Shown in pieces: positions 26,718-33,630 of a stretch of DNA of 64,000 nt. The stretch covers positions 1-64,000 of the forward strand of contig CAYFJO010000010.1 in NCBI GenBank assembly GCA_964343305.1, given 5' to 3'. The first letter of the stretch is position 1, and every line of letters starts with the position of its first letter. Made by a program: the position numbers and the translations under genes. The notes under the pieces are model-generated. The model was not told where the DNA came from. It saw only the letters and a list, made by a program, of their open reading frames with translations, and searched no databases. The stretch is from CAYFJO01 sp964343305 (GTDB lineage Bacteria > Planctomycetota > Planctomycetia > Pirellulales > Pirellulaceae).

Positions 26718-27443
26718 TCATTCATCAAACGTCTCGTCGATGCCGAAGAACATCATGTGTTGCCACGGCAACTTGTCGTATTCTTTGACAAGTTTGAAGC
26801 CATTCGCTGGCAACTCTTTCATGATCTGAGCTTTACTCATTTTGTGCAGCGGCTTGATGGGCACGTCGGGGTCTTCTTCGCGATACTCCAGCAAGACGAT
26901 GACGCCGTCCGGTTTGAGCGACTTGCGCATGGCCCGCAGCATGTGCTCGGGGTGCGAGAACTCGTGATAAACGTCGACCAACAGGACGAGATCGATCTGG
27001 CCAGTGGGCAGTCGTGGGTTGTGTAGCGAACCGAGAATGGGCGTGATGTTGTCCACCTGCTCGGCATGCATCCTGTCTCGCAGGAACTTCAGCATTTCTG
27101 GTTGAATATCGACGCCTAGCACCTGGCCTTCGTCGCCGACGATTTTGGCCATCTTCAGTGAATAGAATCCATTGCCACAGCCCATGTCACACACCGTCAT
27201 GCCGGGTTTGAGGCCGAGGCTTGCCAACATCAACGAGCACCGTTCTTCGCGCTCTCGCTCGTTGCGGATCAACCATTCGGCACCCAGGTAGTGCATCGTT
27301 TGGGCAATGCGACGGCCTTTGTAGACTTGAAGCGGTGGTGGTGCTTTTTTGCTAGAGGTTCCTGTTTGCGCCACGGCAGTCGAAACAAAGTTGGCGAACG
27401 AATTCGATAGGACAAGAGCCGCGATCAAGAAAATGCTTCTCAT
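26718..27443 (-). CDS. Class I SAM-dependent methyltransferase with an export signal
   Basis: This encodes 241 residues. The N-terminus MRSIFLIAALVLSNSFANFV followed by STAVAQ is a convincing signal peptide with an A-x-A-like cleavage site. From ~residue 75 there is a Rossmann methyltransferase: TVCDMGCGNGFYSLKMA (motif I), LGVDIQPEM (motif II acidic residue), DLVLLVDVYHEFSHP and SLKPDGVIVLLEYREED. It would methylate a small molecule or protein, but SAM is not known to be available outside the cytoplasm, so the signal is puzzling. It may instead be a membrane anchor with the enzyme facing the cytoplasm. The gene lies 24 bp downstream of ilvE on the same strand. Confidence 0.85.
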   Translation of the reverse strand: MRSIFLIAALVLSNSFANFVSTAVAQTGTSSKKAPPPLQVYKGRRIAQTMHYLGAEWLIRNEREREERCSLMLASLGLKPGMTVCDMGCGNGFYSLKMAKIVGDEGQVLGVDIQPEMLKFLRDRMHAEQVDNITPILGSLHNPRLPTGQIDLVLLVDVYHEFSHPEHMLRAMRKSLKPDGVIVLLEYREEDPDVPIKPLHKMSKAQIMKELPANGFKLVKEYDKLPWQHMMFFGIDETFDE

Positions 27444-27467
27444 GAAGATCCCTGTCTTAGCGGATGA

Positions 27468-28325
27468 TTAAGCTCGCGTGGTCTCACGAAATCGCTTGAT
27501 CAAATCACGCGTTACCGGTCCGGGCTTGCCGTCACCAATCGTGCGGCTATCGACCTTCACTACCGGAATGACTTCGGCAGCACTTCCAGTAAGAAAACAT
27601 TCATCCGCGATATAAACGTCGTGCTTGGTCAACGCCGTTTCGCGAACGGTGATGCCGGCGGCTTGGGCGAGTTCAATCACGACACCCCGTGTGATGCCTT
27701 CCAAGATACCGGCGTCGGTGGGCGGCGTCAGCAATTCTCCGCCGGTCACGAGAAAGATGTTGTCGCCCGTGCATTCGGCGACTTCGCCTTTGTGATTCAA
27801 CATCAGCGCTTCGACACAGCCTGCTTGCAGGCCTTCGACTTTGGCGAGAATGTTGTTCAGATAGTTCAGCGATTTGATGCGCGGATTCAATGCCGCGGGG
27901 TGATTGCGAATTGTGTTGACGGAGACAATCTCCAGACCGTTTTCGTAGAACTCGTCGGGATACAACGTGATATGATCCGCGATCACGATGACTTGCGGAT
28001 CGCTGCACTTGTTTGGATCGAGGCCCAACGAGCCGGAGCCACGTGTGATGACCAATCGCACATAACCGTCTTCAAGGCCACTGGCCGCAACCGTTTCGTT
28101 GACGGCGCTGATCATCTGAGACTTTGAAATGGGAATTTCCAGCAAAATCGCGCGGGCCGAGTCGTACAGCCGATCAATGTGTTCTTCCAAACGAAAGACT
28201 CTACCGCCGTAGATGCGCATGCCTTCGAAGACGCCGTCGCCGTACAACAGTCCATGATCGTAGACGCTGATTTTGGCGTCTTCTTTGTCGAAAAGCGTTC
28301 CGTTGATATTAACCTTGAGCGACAT
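27468..28325 (-). CDS. ilvE: Branched-chain amino acid aminotransferase (fold type IV)
   Basis: This encodes 285 residues. Key elements: VYDHGLLYGDGVFEGMRIY at the N-terminus, RLVITRGSGSLGLDP, PRIKSLNYLNNILAKVEG with the PLP lysine, and EALMLNHKGEVAECTGDNIFLV with the phosphate-binding region. It catalyses the last step of valine, leucine and isoleucine synthesis using glutamate. D-amino acid aminotransferase and aminodeoxychorismate lyase share the fold, but length and motifs fit IlvE best. The upstream family A repeat (28341-28410) separates it from the ABC ATPase gene. Confidence 0.9.
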   Translation of the reverse strand: MSLKVNINGTLFDKEDAKISVYDHGLLYGDGVFEGMRIYGGRVFRLEEHIDRLYDSARAILLEIPISKSQMISAVNETVAASGLEDGYVRLVITRGSGSLGLDPNKCSDPQVIVIADHITLYPDEFYENGLEIVSVNTIRNHPAALNPRIKSLNYLNNILAKVEGLQAGCVEALMLNHKGEVAECTGDNIFLVTGGELLTPPTDAGILEGITRGVVIELAQAAGITVRETALTKHDVYIADECFLTGSAAEVIPVVKVDSRTIGDGKPGPVTRDLIKRFRETTRA

Positions 28326-28340
28326 GGCGAATCATCTGTG

Positions 28341-28410
28341 TGTAGAACAATTGTCTCAATTGTTCTCTTTTGTGCTTTGCGGTGGAAACAGTTGGGACAA
28401 CTGTTCTACA
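28341..28410. repeat. Palindromic repeat TGTAGAACAATTG family (family A, copy 3)
   Basis: The left arm TGTAGAACAATTGTCTCAAT (28341 onward) and a right arm ending CAACTGTTCTACA (28410) flank a 19-base centre. It ends 5 bp before the stop codon (28416-28418) of the ABC ATPase gene, again at a gene 3' end. Confidence 0.9.
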
Positions 28411-28415
28411 AAGTC

Positions 28416-29228
28416 TCACCGAACCTGTTCGACTTGACCTTCCACCAACCTCACGACACGATCGGCCTGGTCAGCGACCGACTGATCGTGCGTTACCATG
28501 ACTATAGTGAGGTTTTGCTCTTCGTTCAAGGAGCGGAGAATTGCCATGATGTCTTGACCAGTTTGTTGATCGAGATTTCCGGTCGGTTCGTCGGCCAACA
28601 AGACACGCGGCTTCGACATCAACGCCCGTGCAATCGCCGTGCGTTGCATTTCGCCGCCAGACAATTCGCCAGGCCGATGCCGCTCTCGATGCGAGAGCCC
28701 GGCCATGTTGAGTAGCTCTTTTGCCCGCTGGGTGTGCTTGCGTTTGTTCAGCCAATAACGGAAGACGCCTTCGGAAATCATCCGCGGGATCAAGACGTTT
28801 TCCAGCATGCTCAGTTCGGGCAGCAAGTGATAGAACTGAAAGATCATGCCGAAATCGTGATTTCGCAAGGCATCGCGCCGAGATTGCGGCAGATTGTCGA
28901 CGCGTTTTCCCTCGAACGTGACTTGGCCTTCGTCCGGTGCGTCGAGCGTGCCGAGCAGGTGCAGCAAAGTGCTTTTTCCCGAACCGCTCTGTCCGACAAT
29001 CGCCGTGAACTCGCCTTCGCGAATCCCGAAATCGACACCGCGCAGCACGGGAATAACAAGCTTGCCCTTGCGATAACTTTTTTTGACGCCCTGCGCGCCT
29101 AACAGGCAATTCTTTTGGCTCGCGTCCGGTGCCTTGTCTTGTTTCGACTGCACTTTAAAATGCGGACCGCTCGTTGACGGCTCGTCCATGGAACGGGGAC
29201 GCGGTTTCGTTTCCAACGTCTTACTCAT
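28416..29228 (-). CDS. ABC transporter ATP-binding protein, LolD/MacB-like
   Basis: This encodes 270 residues from the ATG at 29226-29228. That start overlaps the 3' end of the permease gene by 8 bases, indicating a coupled pair. The first ~45 residues are a polar, unusual extension before the ATPase core. The core has Walker A GQSGSGKSTLLHLLG, Q-loop region GMIFQFYHLLPELS, signature LSGGEMQRTAIARAL and Walker B PRVLLADEPTGNLD. With the FtsX-type permease upstream it should form a LolCDE-like system moving lipoproteins to the outer membrane, or a MacB-type exporter. LolD fits slightly better because the partner is LolC/E-like. Confidence 0.9.
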   Translation of the reverse strand: MSKTLETKPRPRSMDEPSTSGPHFKVQSKQDKAPDASQKNCLLGAQGVKKSYRKGKLVIPVLRGVDFGIREGEFTAIVGQSGSGKSTLLHLLGTLDAPDEGQVTFEGKRVDNLPQSRRDALRNHDFGMIFQFYHLLPELSMLENVLIPRMISEGVFRYWLNKRKHTQRAKELLNMAGLSHRERHRPGELSGGEMQRTAIARALMSKPRVLLADEPTGNLDQQTGQDIMAILRSLNEEQNLTIVMVTHDQSVADQADRVVRLVEGQVEQVR

Positions 29229-30942
29229 ATCGCAAAGCCTCGACAGGATGAAGTCTGGCGGCACGCATCGACGGCAAAACGCTTGCCATCACGGCAATCA
29301 TCATGGCTCCCAACGCCACCCACACGCAGGTCAGCGGATTGATGATTGTGGGGATTTTCTGAAAGTAATAGATCTCTTCGGCAAACACTTCTTGCCCGGA
29401 GACGTACTCCACGCCCGCGCGAACCGTTTCGATGTTTGCCACGAACAACAGGCCCAGCCCCACGCCGACACCGGCACCGACCGCGCCGAGCGACAAACCG
29501 TAGCTCAAAAAGATACTCATCACGCCCGTGCTGGGTGCACCAAGCGATTTCAACACACCGATGTCGCGGGTCTTTTCAACAACGATCATGAAGAACGTCG
29601 CCAGGATTCCAAATCCTGCGACGGCAATGATCAGGAACAACAATATGTTGAGAATCGTCGTTTCCAATTCTACGGCGGCCAACAGCGGACCTTGCATATC
29701 GCGCCACGTTTGAATTCGATACCCGTACTCGGCCACGGGAAATCGCGCCTGCAACTTGTCTCGGACGGCGGTCAAATCCGCGCCCGGTTTCAATTTGAGT
29801 TGCACCGAGGTGACATTGCGAGCACCGGTCTGCGGATCGATCATGCCACGCAGTTCTTGCAACTTGTCGATCGGCATGAATGCAAAACTCGAATCGTATT
29901 CACTCATTTTGCTTTCGTAGAAATCGACGACCGTGAACGCACTGCTGATCGGCTTTGGCGGAACGCCGGATGAAGGCAGCGTTAGTTGAACGTCGTCGCC
30001 CGGCAGGCAAAAGAAGACATCGCTGACCTCGCCCGTGTCGGGATGGCGCGACTTTGCGCTGACCACCGCGATTCCGATGATCAAGCCGGTGTGTTGCTCG
30101 GCAGCCGGATTGAAGGCGTTATAGAATTCGCTTTCTTCATCGTGCTTGCGGCCTTCGAGAAACGGATCGGTCGCGACGAACGGTGAATCTTGATCTGTAG
30201 GACGGGCACTCTTGCCCGTCCCATCGCCATCATCGACGGGCAAGAGTGCCCGTCCTACCGATGGTTGGTCGACGTCGTCAAACACAGGTGGCTTGTCGGG
30301 AAGTGGTGCGAAGTGAGTGCCCGTTTTATCTGCGTCCTTGCCTTCGGCACGGTTTGCTGCATCCAGGATTTGCTGGTCGAGTTTCTTCGCCTCATTGCGT
30401 TCTTGTTCGTAGAAACGTTGATAGTTGGCCCACCCGCGCCGATAGTCCCAGCCGCCGTCCGGCAGTCGTTGTTGACCGTGATCGTCGACAACCTGGTCGT
30501 AACCGCCATCGTGCAATTGAAAGCTCAGTTGCCTCTGGTTATCGGGATGCAGGCAATATGGCCGAAAGCTGCTCACATCGGCATACGTTTTTTCGTCCAC
30601 TCCGATCAACATGATTTGCTGGTTGACGTTGCGGCCGCGATTTTGAAAGTGCAACATCGCGGGGACGCGGACGATGGACGTGATTGCTTCCAGCTCGTCG
30701 CCAACCACTTTGCGGATTTCGTCATAGTGCCACGGGGCGTTGTAGATTCCGTCCAGCCCAGGACTTTCAATGACAATGTCGGAGAGAATGCTGTGCAGCC
30801 GGGTGTGCATCTCGGCGCTGAACCCTGCCATGACGCTGTTGACGACGATCAACGTTGCCACGCCCAATGTCACACTGATGATCGAAGCTAGAGCAATGTA
30901 ACGACTACGAAGATAACGCCACGCGAGAAGAAACTTGTACAT
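29221..30942 (-). CDS. ABC transporter permease, LolC/LolE (FtsX) family, carrying a repeat-encoded peptide
   Basis: This encodes 573 residues from the ATG at 30940-30942 (MYKFLLAWRYLRSRY). The longer frame reads into a palindromic repeat. The N-terminal helix SLASIISVTLGVATLIVVN and a C-terminal trio of helices (ILNILLFLIIAVAGFGILATF, GVMSIFLSYGLSLGAVGAGVG, LTCVWVALGAMMIAVMAS) surround a large periplasmic domain, as in LolC/E. Residues ~228-250 (VGRALLPVDDGDGTGKSARPT) are encoded entirely by a perfect palindromic repeat and are clearly foreign to the family. The frame is kept, so the protein may still work, with the insert forming a surface loop of the periplasmic domain. Confidence 0.88.
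   Translation of the reverse strand: MYKFLLAWRYLRSRYIALASIISVTLGVATLIVVNSVMAGFSAEMHTRLHSILSDIVIESPGLDGIYNAPWHYDEIRKVVGDELEAITSIVRVPAMLHFQNRGRNVNQQIMLIGVDEKTYADVSSFRPYCLHPDNQRQLSFQLHDGGYDQVVDDHGQQRLPDGGWDYRRGWANYQRFYEQERNEAKKLDQQILDAANRAEGKDADKTGTHFAPLPDKPPVFDDVDQPSVGRALLPVDDGDGTGKSARPTDQDSPFVATDPFLEGRKHDEESEFYNAFNPAAEQHTGLIIGIAVVSAKSRHPDTGEVSDVFFCLPGDDVQLTLPSSGVPPKPISSAFTVVDFYESKMSEYDSSFAFMPIDKLQELRGMIDPQTGARNVTSVQLKLKPGADLTAVRDKLQARFPVAEYGYRIQTWRDMQGPLLAAVELETTILNILLFLIIAVAGFGILATFFMIVVEKTRDIGVLKSLGAPSTGVMSIFLSYGLSLGAVGAGVGVGLGLLFVANIETVRAGVEYVSGQEVFAEEIYYFQKIPTIINPLTCVWVALGAMMIAVMASVLPSMRAARLHPVEALRYE
30197..30258. repeat. Perfect palindrome GTAGGACGGGCACTCTTGCC inside the permease gene
   Basis: The arms at 30197-30220 and 30235-30258 are exact 24-base reverse complements around a 14-base loop. 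The outer GTAGGACGG/CCGTCCTAC resembles the VGRI-type elements at 39443 and 61562. It lies wholly within the reading frame. Confidence 0.92.
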
Positions 30943-30958
30943 AGCCAGTCCTTTGGCA

Positions 30959-31018
30959 ATTGCGGATTTGCAGACATCGGAATGCGGATTGGCAAATCTG
31001 CAATCCCAAATCCGCAAT
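30959..31018. repeat. Inverted repeat ATTGCGGATTTG at the lysS stop codon
   Basis: ATTGCGGATTTG (30959-30970) and CAAATCCGCAAT (31007-31018) are exact inverted arms. The interior is also made of related ATGCGGATTGGCAAATC-type pieces. The outer edge shares one base with the lysS stop codon (31018-31020). Confidence 0.8.
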
Positions 31019-32646
31019 CAACTCGTTTCCGGTCGTAATAACGGGAACAAAATCACTTCGCGAATGGTCTGCGAGTTGGTCAACAGCATCACCAGCCGGT
31101 CGATGCCAACTCCCAGTCCACCAGCCGGCGGCATTCCGTGCCGCAAGGCTCTTACAAAATCATGGTCCATCTTGGCCATGGAATCTTCTTCCGGCAGTCC
31201 GTCCAGTTGCCGCGTGAACAACTGTTCCTGCAAATCTGGATCGTTCAATTCGGTATAGGCGTTGGCGATTTCCATGCCTTGAATGAACAGCTCAAACCGC
31301 TCGGCGATCGCGGGGTTGTCCTTCTTTCGCTTGGTCAGCGGACAGATGCTCTCGGGATAGTCGATCACAAACACAGGTCCGCTTAACGAGTCTTCGACTT
31401 TCTCTTCAAACACTTCGTTCTTGATGACGTCCGGGTGCTTGCCGGCCGTTTCAAAGCCGATCTTATCGGCGTACGCTTTCACGGCATCGGCGTCTTGCGG
31501 ATCGATCTTGGTGTTTTCTTCGAATAGCTCGTCGTAAGTCTTCCGTGCAAAAGGCGGCGTGAAGTCAATCTCATCGTCGCCCCACGGGAGTTTGTAATCG
31601 TCACCAATGGCCTTGATCGCATTGACGATCAGGCTCTCGGTCAAGTCCATCATCGTTTCGTAGTTGCCCAACGCCTGGTAAACCTCGAGCATCGTGAATT
31701 CAGGATTGTGGCGCGGGCTGATTCCTTCGTTGCGATAAACACGTCCCAGTTCATAAACACGTTCCATGCCGCCGACCAGCAGGCGTTTGAGATGCAGTTC
31801 CAATGCAATCCGCATGTAGAGATCGATGTCCAACGCGTTGTGATGCGTTGTAAACGGCCGCGCCGCCGCACCACCGGCGATCGAATGCAAAGTCGGACCT
31901 TCGATTTCGCAATAACCATCCTCCGCCAGTGTCGCGCGAATCGATTGTACGATCTTCGTTCGCTTCAAGAAACGATCGAGCACGCCTTCGTTGTAAGCCA
32001 GGTCGACGTACCGCTGACGCTGACGCAATTCTGGATCAACCAATCCGATGTGTTTCGCGGGCGGCGACTCCAACGACTTCGTGAGAAAATGCAACTTCTC
32101 AACAAAGATCGAAAGCTCGCCGGTCTTCGTCCGTCGCAGTTGCCCATCAACGCCCACGATGTCGCCCAGGTCGAGGCACTGGATCAGTTCCCAGTTCTCG
32201 TCGCCAACTTGTTGCTTGCCAATGAAAAGTTGAATCCGCCCCGACCAATCTTGAATGTCGATGAACCGCAACTTGCCTTTGTCTCGCTTCAGCACAATTC
32301 GACCGGCGGCACGAACTTTCGGTCCTTCAAATGTGCCTTTGCCCTGGTCGCCGATCCATTGGCGAAACTCCGTCCGATCATCGCCCGACGCGTCGGCCAA
32401 CACCCAAACCGATTTGTCATTGATCTCGACTTGCTCGATCGTTGGCAGTTCGATCGTGTCACCCGCCTCGGAGACAAACTTCACTTCGCCCGCACGAGCA
32501 CGAATGTCGCCAATCAGTGTGCGATCATCAAACCGCTGTCCCCATGGGTCAAACCCCAAGTCAACGATCCGCTTCATCTTCTCGCGCCGAGCCGCTTCCA
32601 GACCCTCGTCGTCGCCAGCATCGTTGGTAGTTTTTTCGTCGGCCAT
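31018..32646 (-). CDS. lysS: Lysyl-tRNA synthetase, class II
   Basis: This encodes 542 residues from the ATG at 32644-32646 (MADEKTTNDAG). The upstream extension in frame is not protein-like. Residues ~60-190 are the OB-fold anticodon-binding domain (AAGRIVLKRDKGKLRFIDIQD, LDLGDIVGVDG). The catalytic domain shows class II motif 2 (RVYRNEGISPRHNPEFTMLE) and motif 3 (GLGVGIDRLVMLLT), plus the LysRS-typical GPVFVIDYPESICPLTK. It charges tRNA-Lys. There is an insertion of ~20-30 residues around YDELFEENTKIDPQDADAVK, common in bacterial relatives. A palindromic element marks the 3' end. Confidence 0.96.
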   Translation of the reverse strand: MADEKTTNDAGDDEGLEAARREKMKRIVDLGFDPWGQRFDDRTLIGDIRARAGEVKFVSEAGDTIELPTIEQVEINDKSVWVLADASGDDRTEFRQWIGDQGKGTFEGPKVRAAGRIVLKRDKGKLRFIDIQDWSGRIQLFIGKQQVGDENWELIQCLDLGDIVGVDGQLRRTKTGELSIFVEKLHFLTKSLESPPAKHIGLVDPELRQRQRYVDLAYNEGVLDRFLKRTKIVQSIRATLAEDGYCEIEGPTLHSIAGGAAARPFTTHHNALDIDLYMRIALELHLKRLLVGGMERVYELGRVYRNEGISPRHNPEFTMLEVYQALGNYETMMDLTESLIVNAIKAIGDDYKLPWGDDEIDFTPPFARKTYDELFEENTKIDPQDADAVKAYADKIGFETAGKHPDVIKNEVFEEKVEDSLSGPVFVIDYPESICPLTKRKKDNPAIAERFELFIQGMEIANAYTELNDPDLQEQLFTRQLDGLPEEDSMAKMDHDFVRALRHGMPPAGGLGVGIDRLVMLLTNSQTIREVILFPLLRPETS

Positions 32647-32770
32647 GTTTCGATTGATGGGCGCGCGGAAGACAACGTTCGTTACTAAAGTCAAGGAACG
32701 CAACATTTTAGTGAAAGCCCACCAGCGGTCAATGTCACTGGTCACGCGGCATTCTAGCAATCGAACGCTG

Positions 32771-33181
32771 TCACTCTTGGAGATCCTCAGTCGAGTCTAG
32801 ACTCGACTGTACGTGTTCGCTGCGTTTCGATTCAGACTCTCGTAGGCGTCTTTCATAACGTTCGCGTTGAACCTGATTAAAATCGGCGCGTCTCTGAGCA
32901 TACCGGTCTGAGGACCACTTGGCCGTGAGCAACGATAGCACCATCACAGCAACTCCACAGAAAGACGCGATTGCACGCCGCCACAAGACTGCCCGTCGTC
33001 GAGCCAACAGCAAACCGATTCCAACAGCCGCCAACGAGAGTGCAATTCCCGCGACCACGATGAATTCCGGCCTTGGCATTCGAATAGGCGTGTATGGTAC
33101 AAATAGAGGCGCGTCTGCCGATGCTGGCGTAGTTTGGAGACATGTGAACGCCAGCGACAGAACGAAAACTCTTTTCAACAT
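32771..33181 (-). CDS. Small exported/membrane protein, function unknown
   Basis: This encodes 136 residues with a signal peptide (MLKRVFVLSLAFTCLQTTPASA) and two further hydrophobic helices (EFIVVAGIALSLAAVGIGLLL and AIASFCGVAVMVLSLL). A highly charged, probably helical tail follows (QRRADFNQVQRERYERRLRE). The last ~10 residues (SSLDSTEDLQE) are encoded across a perfect 22-bp palindrome, so the original C-terminus may have been altered by a repeat insertion. No family recognised. It lies upstream of lysS on the same strand, 124 bp away. Confidence 0.65.
   Translation of the reverse strand: MLKRVFVLSLAFTCLQTTPASADAPLFVPYTPIRMPRPEFIVVAGIALSLAAVGIGLLLARRRAVLWRRAIASFCGVAVMVLSLLTAKWSSDRYAQRRADFNQVQRERYERRLRESESKRSEHVQSSLDSTEDLQE
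32788..32809. repeat. Perfect 22-bp palindrome CAGTCGAGTCTAGACTCGAC
   Basis: The sequence reads the same on both strands from 32788 to 32809, with no loop. It lies within the last codons of the small exported protein. Confidence 0.85.
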
Positions 33182-33630
33182 AGTAATCTCCTACAATGGG
33201 TATACATGATCCCATGAAATTGTTGAAGAAAAAAGTCGACGGTTTTCGCCCACGTTGCTGATAGGCACGCGATTCACGGTGGCGGTGGAAGCAAGGCATT
33301 GGATTCGCGAATCGGTGTTCTCTCTTCGCTCTTCCGCAAAATGCGACGACCAAGGCAGGCCGATTGTGACGCATGATCATTACCCACATTTCTATCCCCA
33401 CCGAGCCTGCAAGCTCGGTGGGGGCGTCCTTCCCTTGGGGCGTCTTTTAGTGCAAAAACCGTTACCCACCGGGACAAGCCACGATGGGGCCACCAAGAAA
33501 TGCGGGTAATGGTCAGTTGTGACGCTAGCAATGAAGAAAATCAAGGAAGTTGTCGAGTGGCGAAACGAGATCTCGTGTCCCAGCCGCCCGGAAACTTCTC
33601 AACGAAGCAAGATTTTTATTGCTTCGCGTG
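33182..33630. other. Intergenic region, 449 bp, containing a MITE-like element
   Basis: The region lies upstream of the small exported-protein gene and downstream of the dehydrogenase gene stop (both minus strand). About 190 bp (33182-33373) shows no recognisable coding or repeat feature and should contain the small gene's promoter. The 33374-33515 part is an inverted-repeat element described separately. The rest is unremarkable. Confidence 0.5.
33374..33515. mobile_element. MITE-like 142-bp element with 20-bp terminal inverted repeats
   Basis: The ends TGATCATTACCCACATTTCT (33374-33393) and AGAAATGCGGGTAATGGTCA (33496-33515) are inverted repeats matching at 18 of 20 positions. Inside is a second hairpin, CCCCACCGAGC-CTGCA-AGCTCGGTGGGG (about 33397-33422). 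It has no open frame of note, so it could only move with a transposase supplied elsewhere. No clear target-site duplication was seen. Confidence 0.7.
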
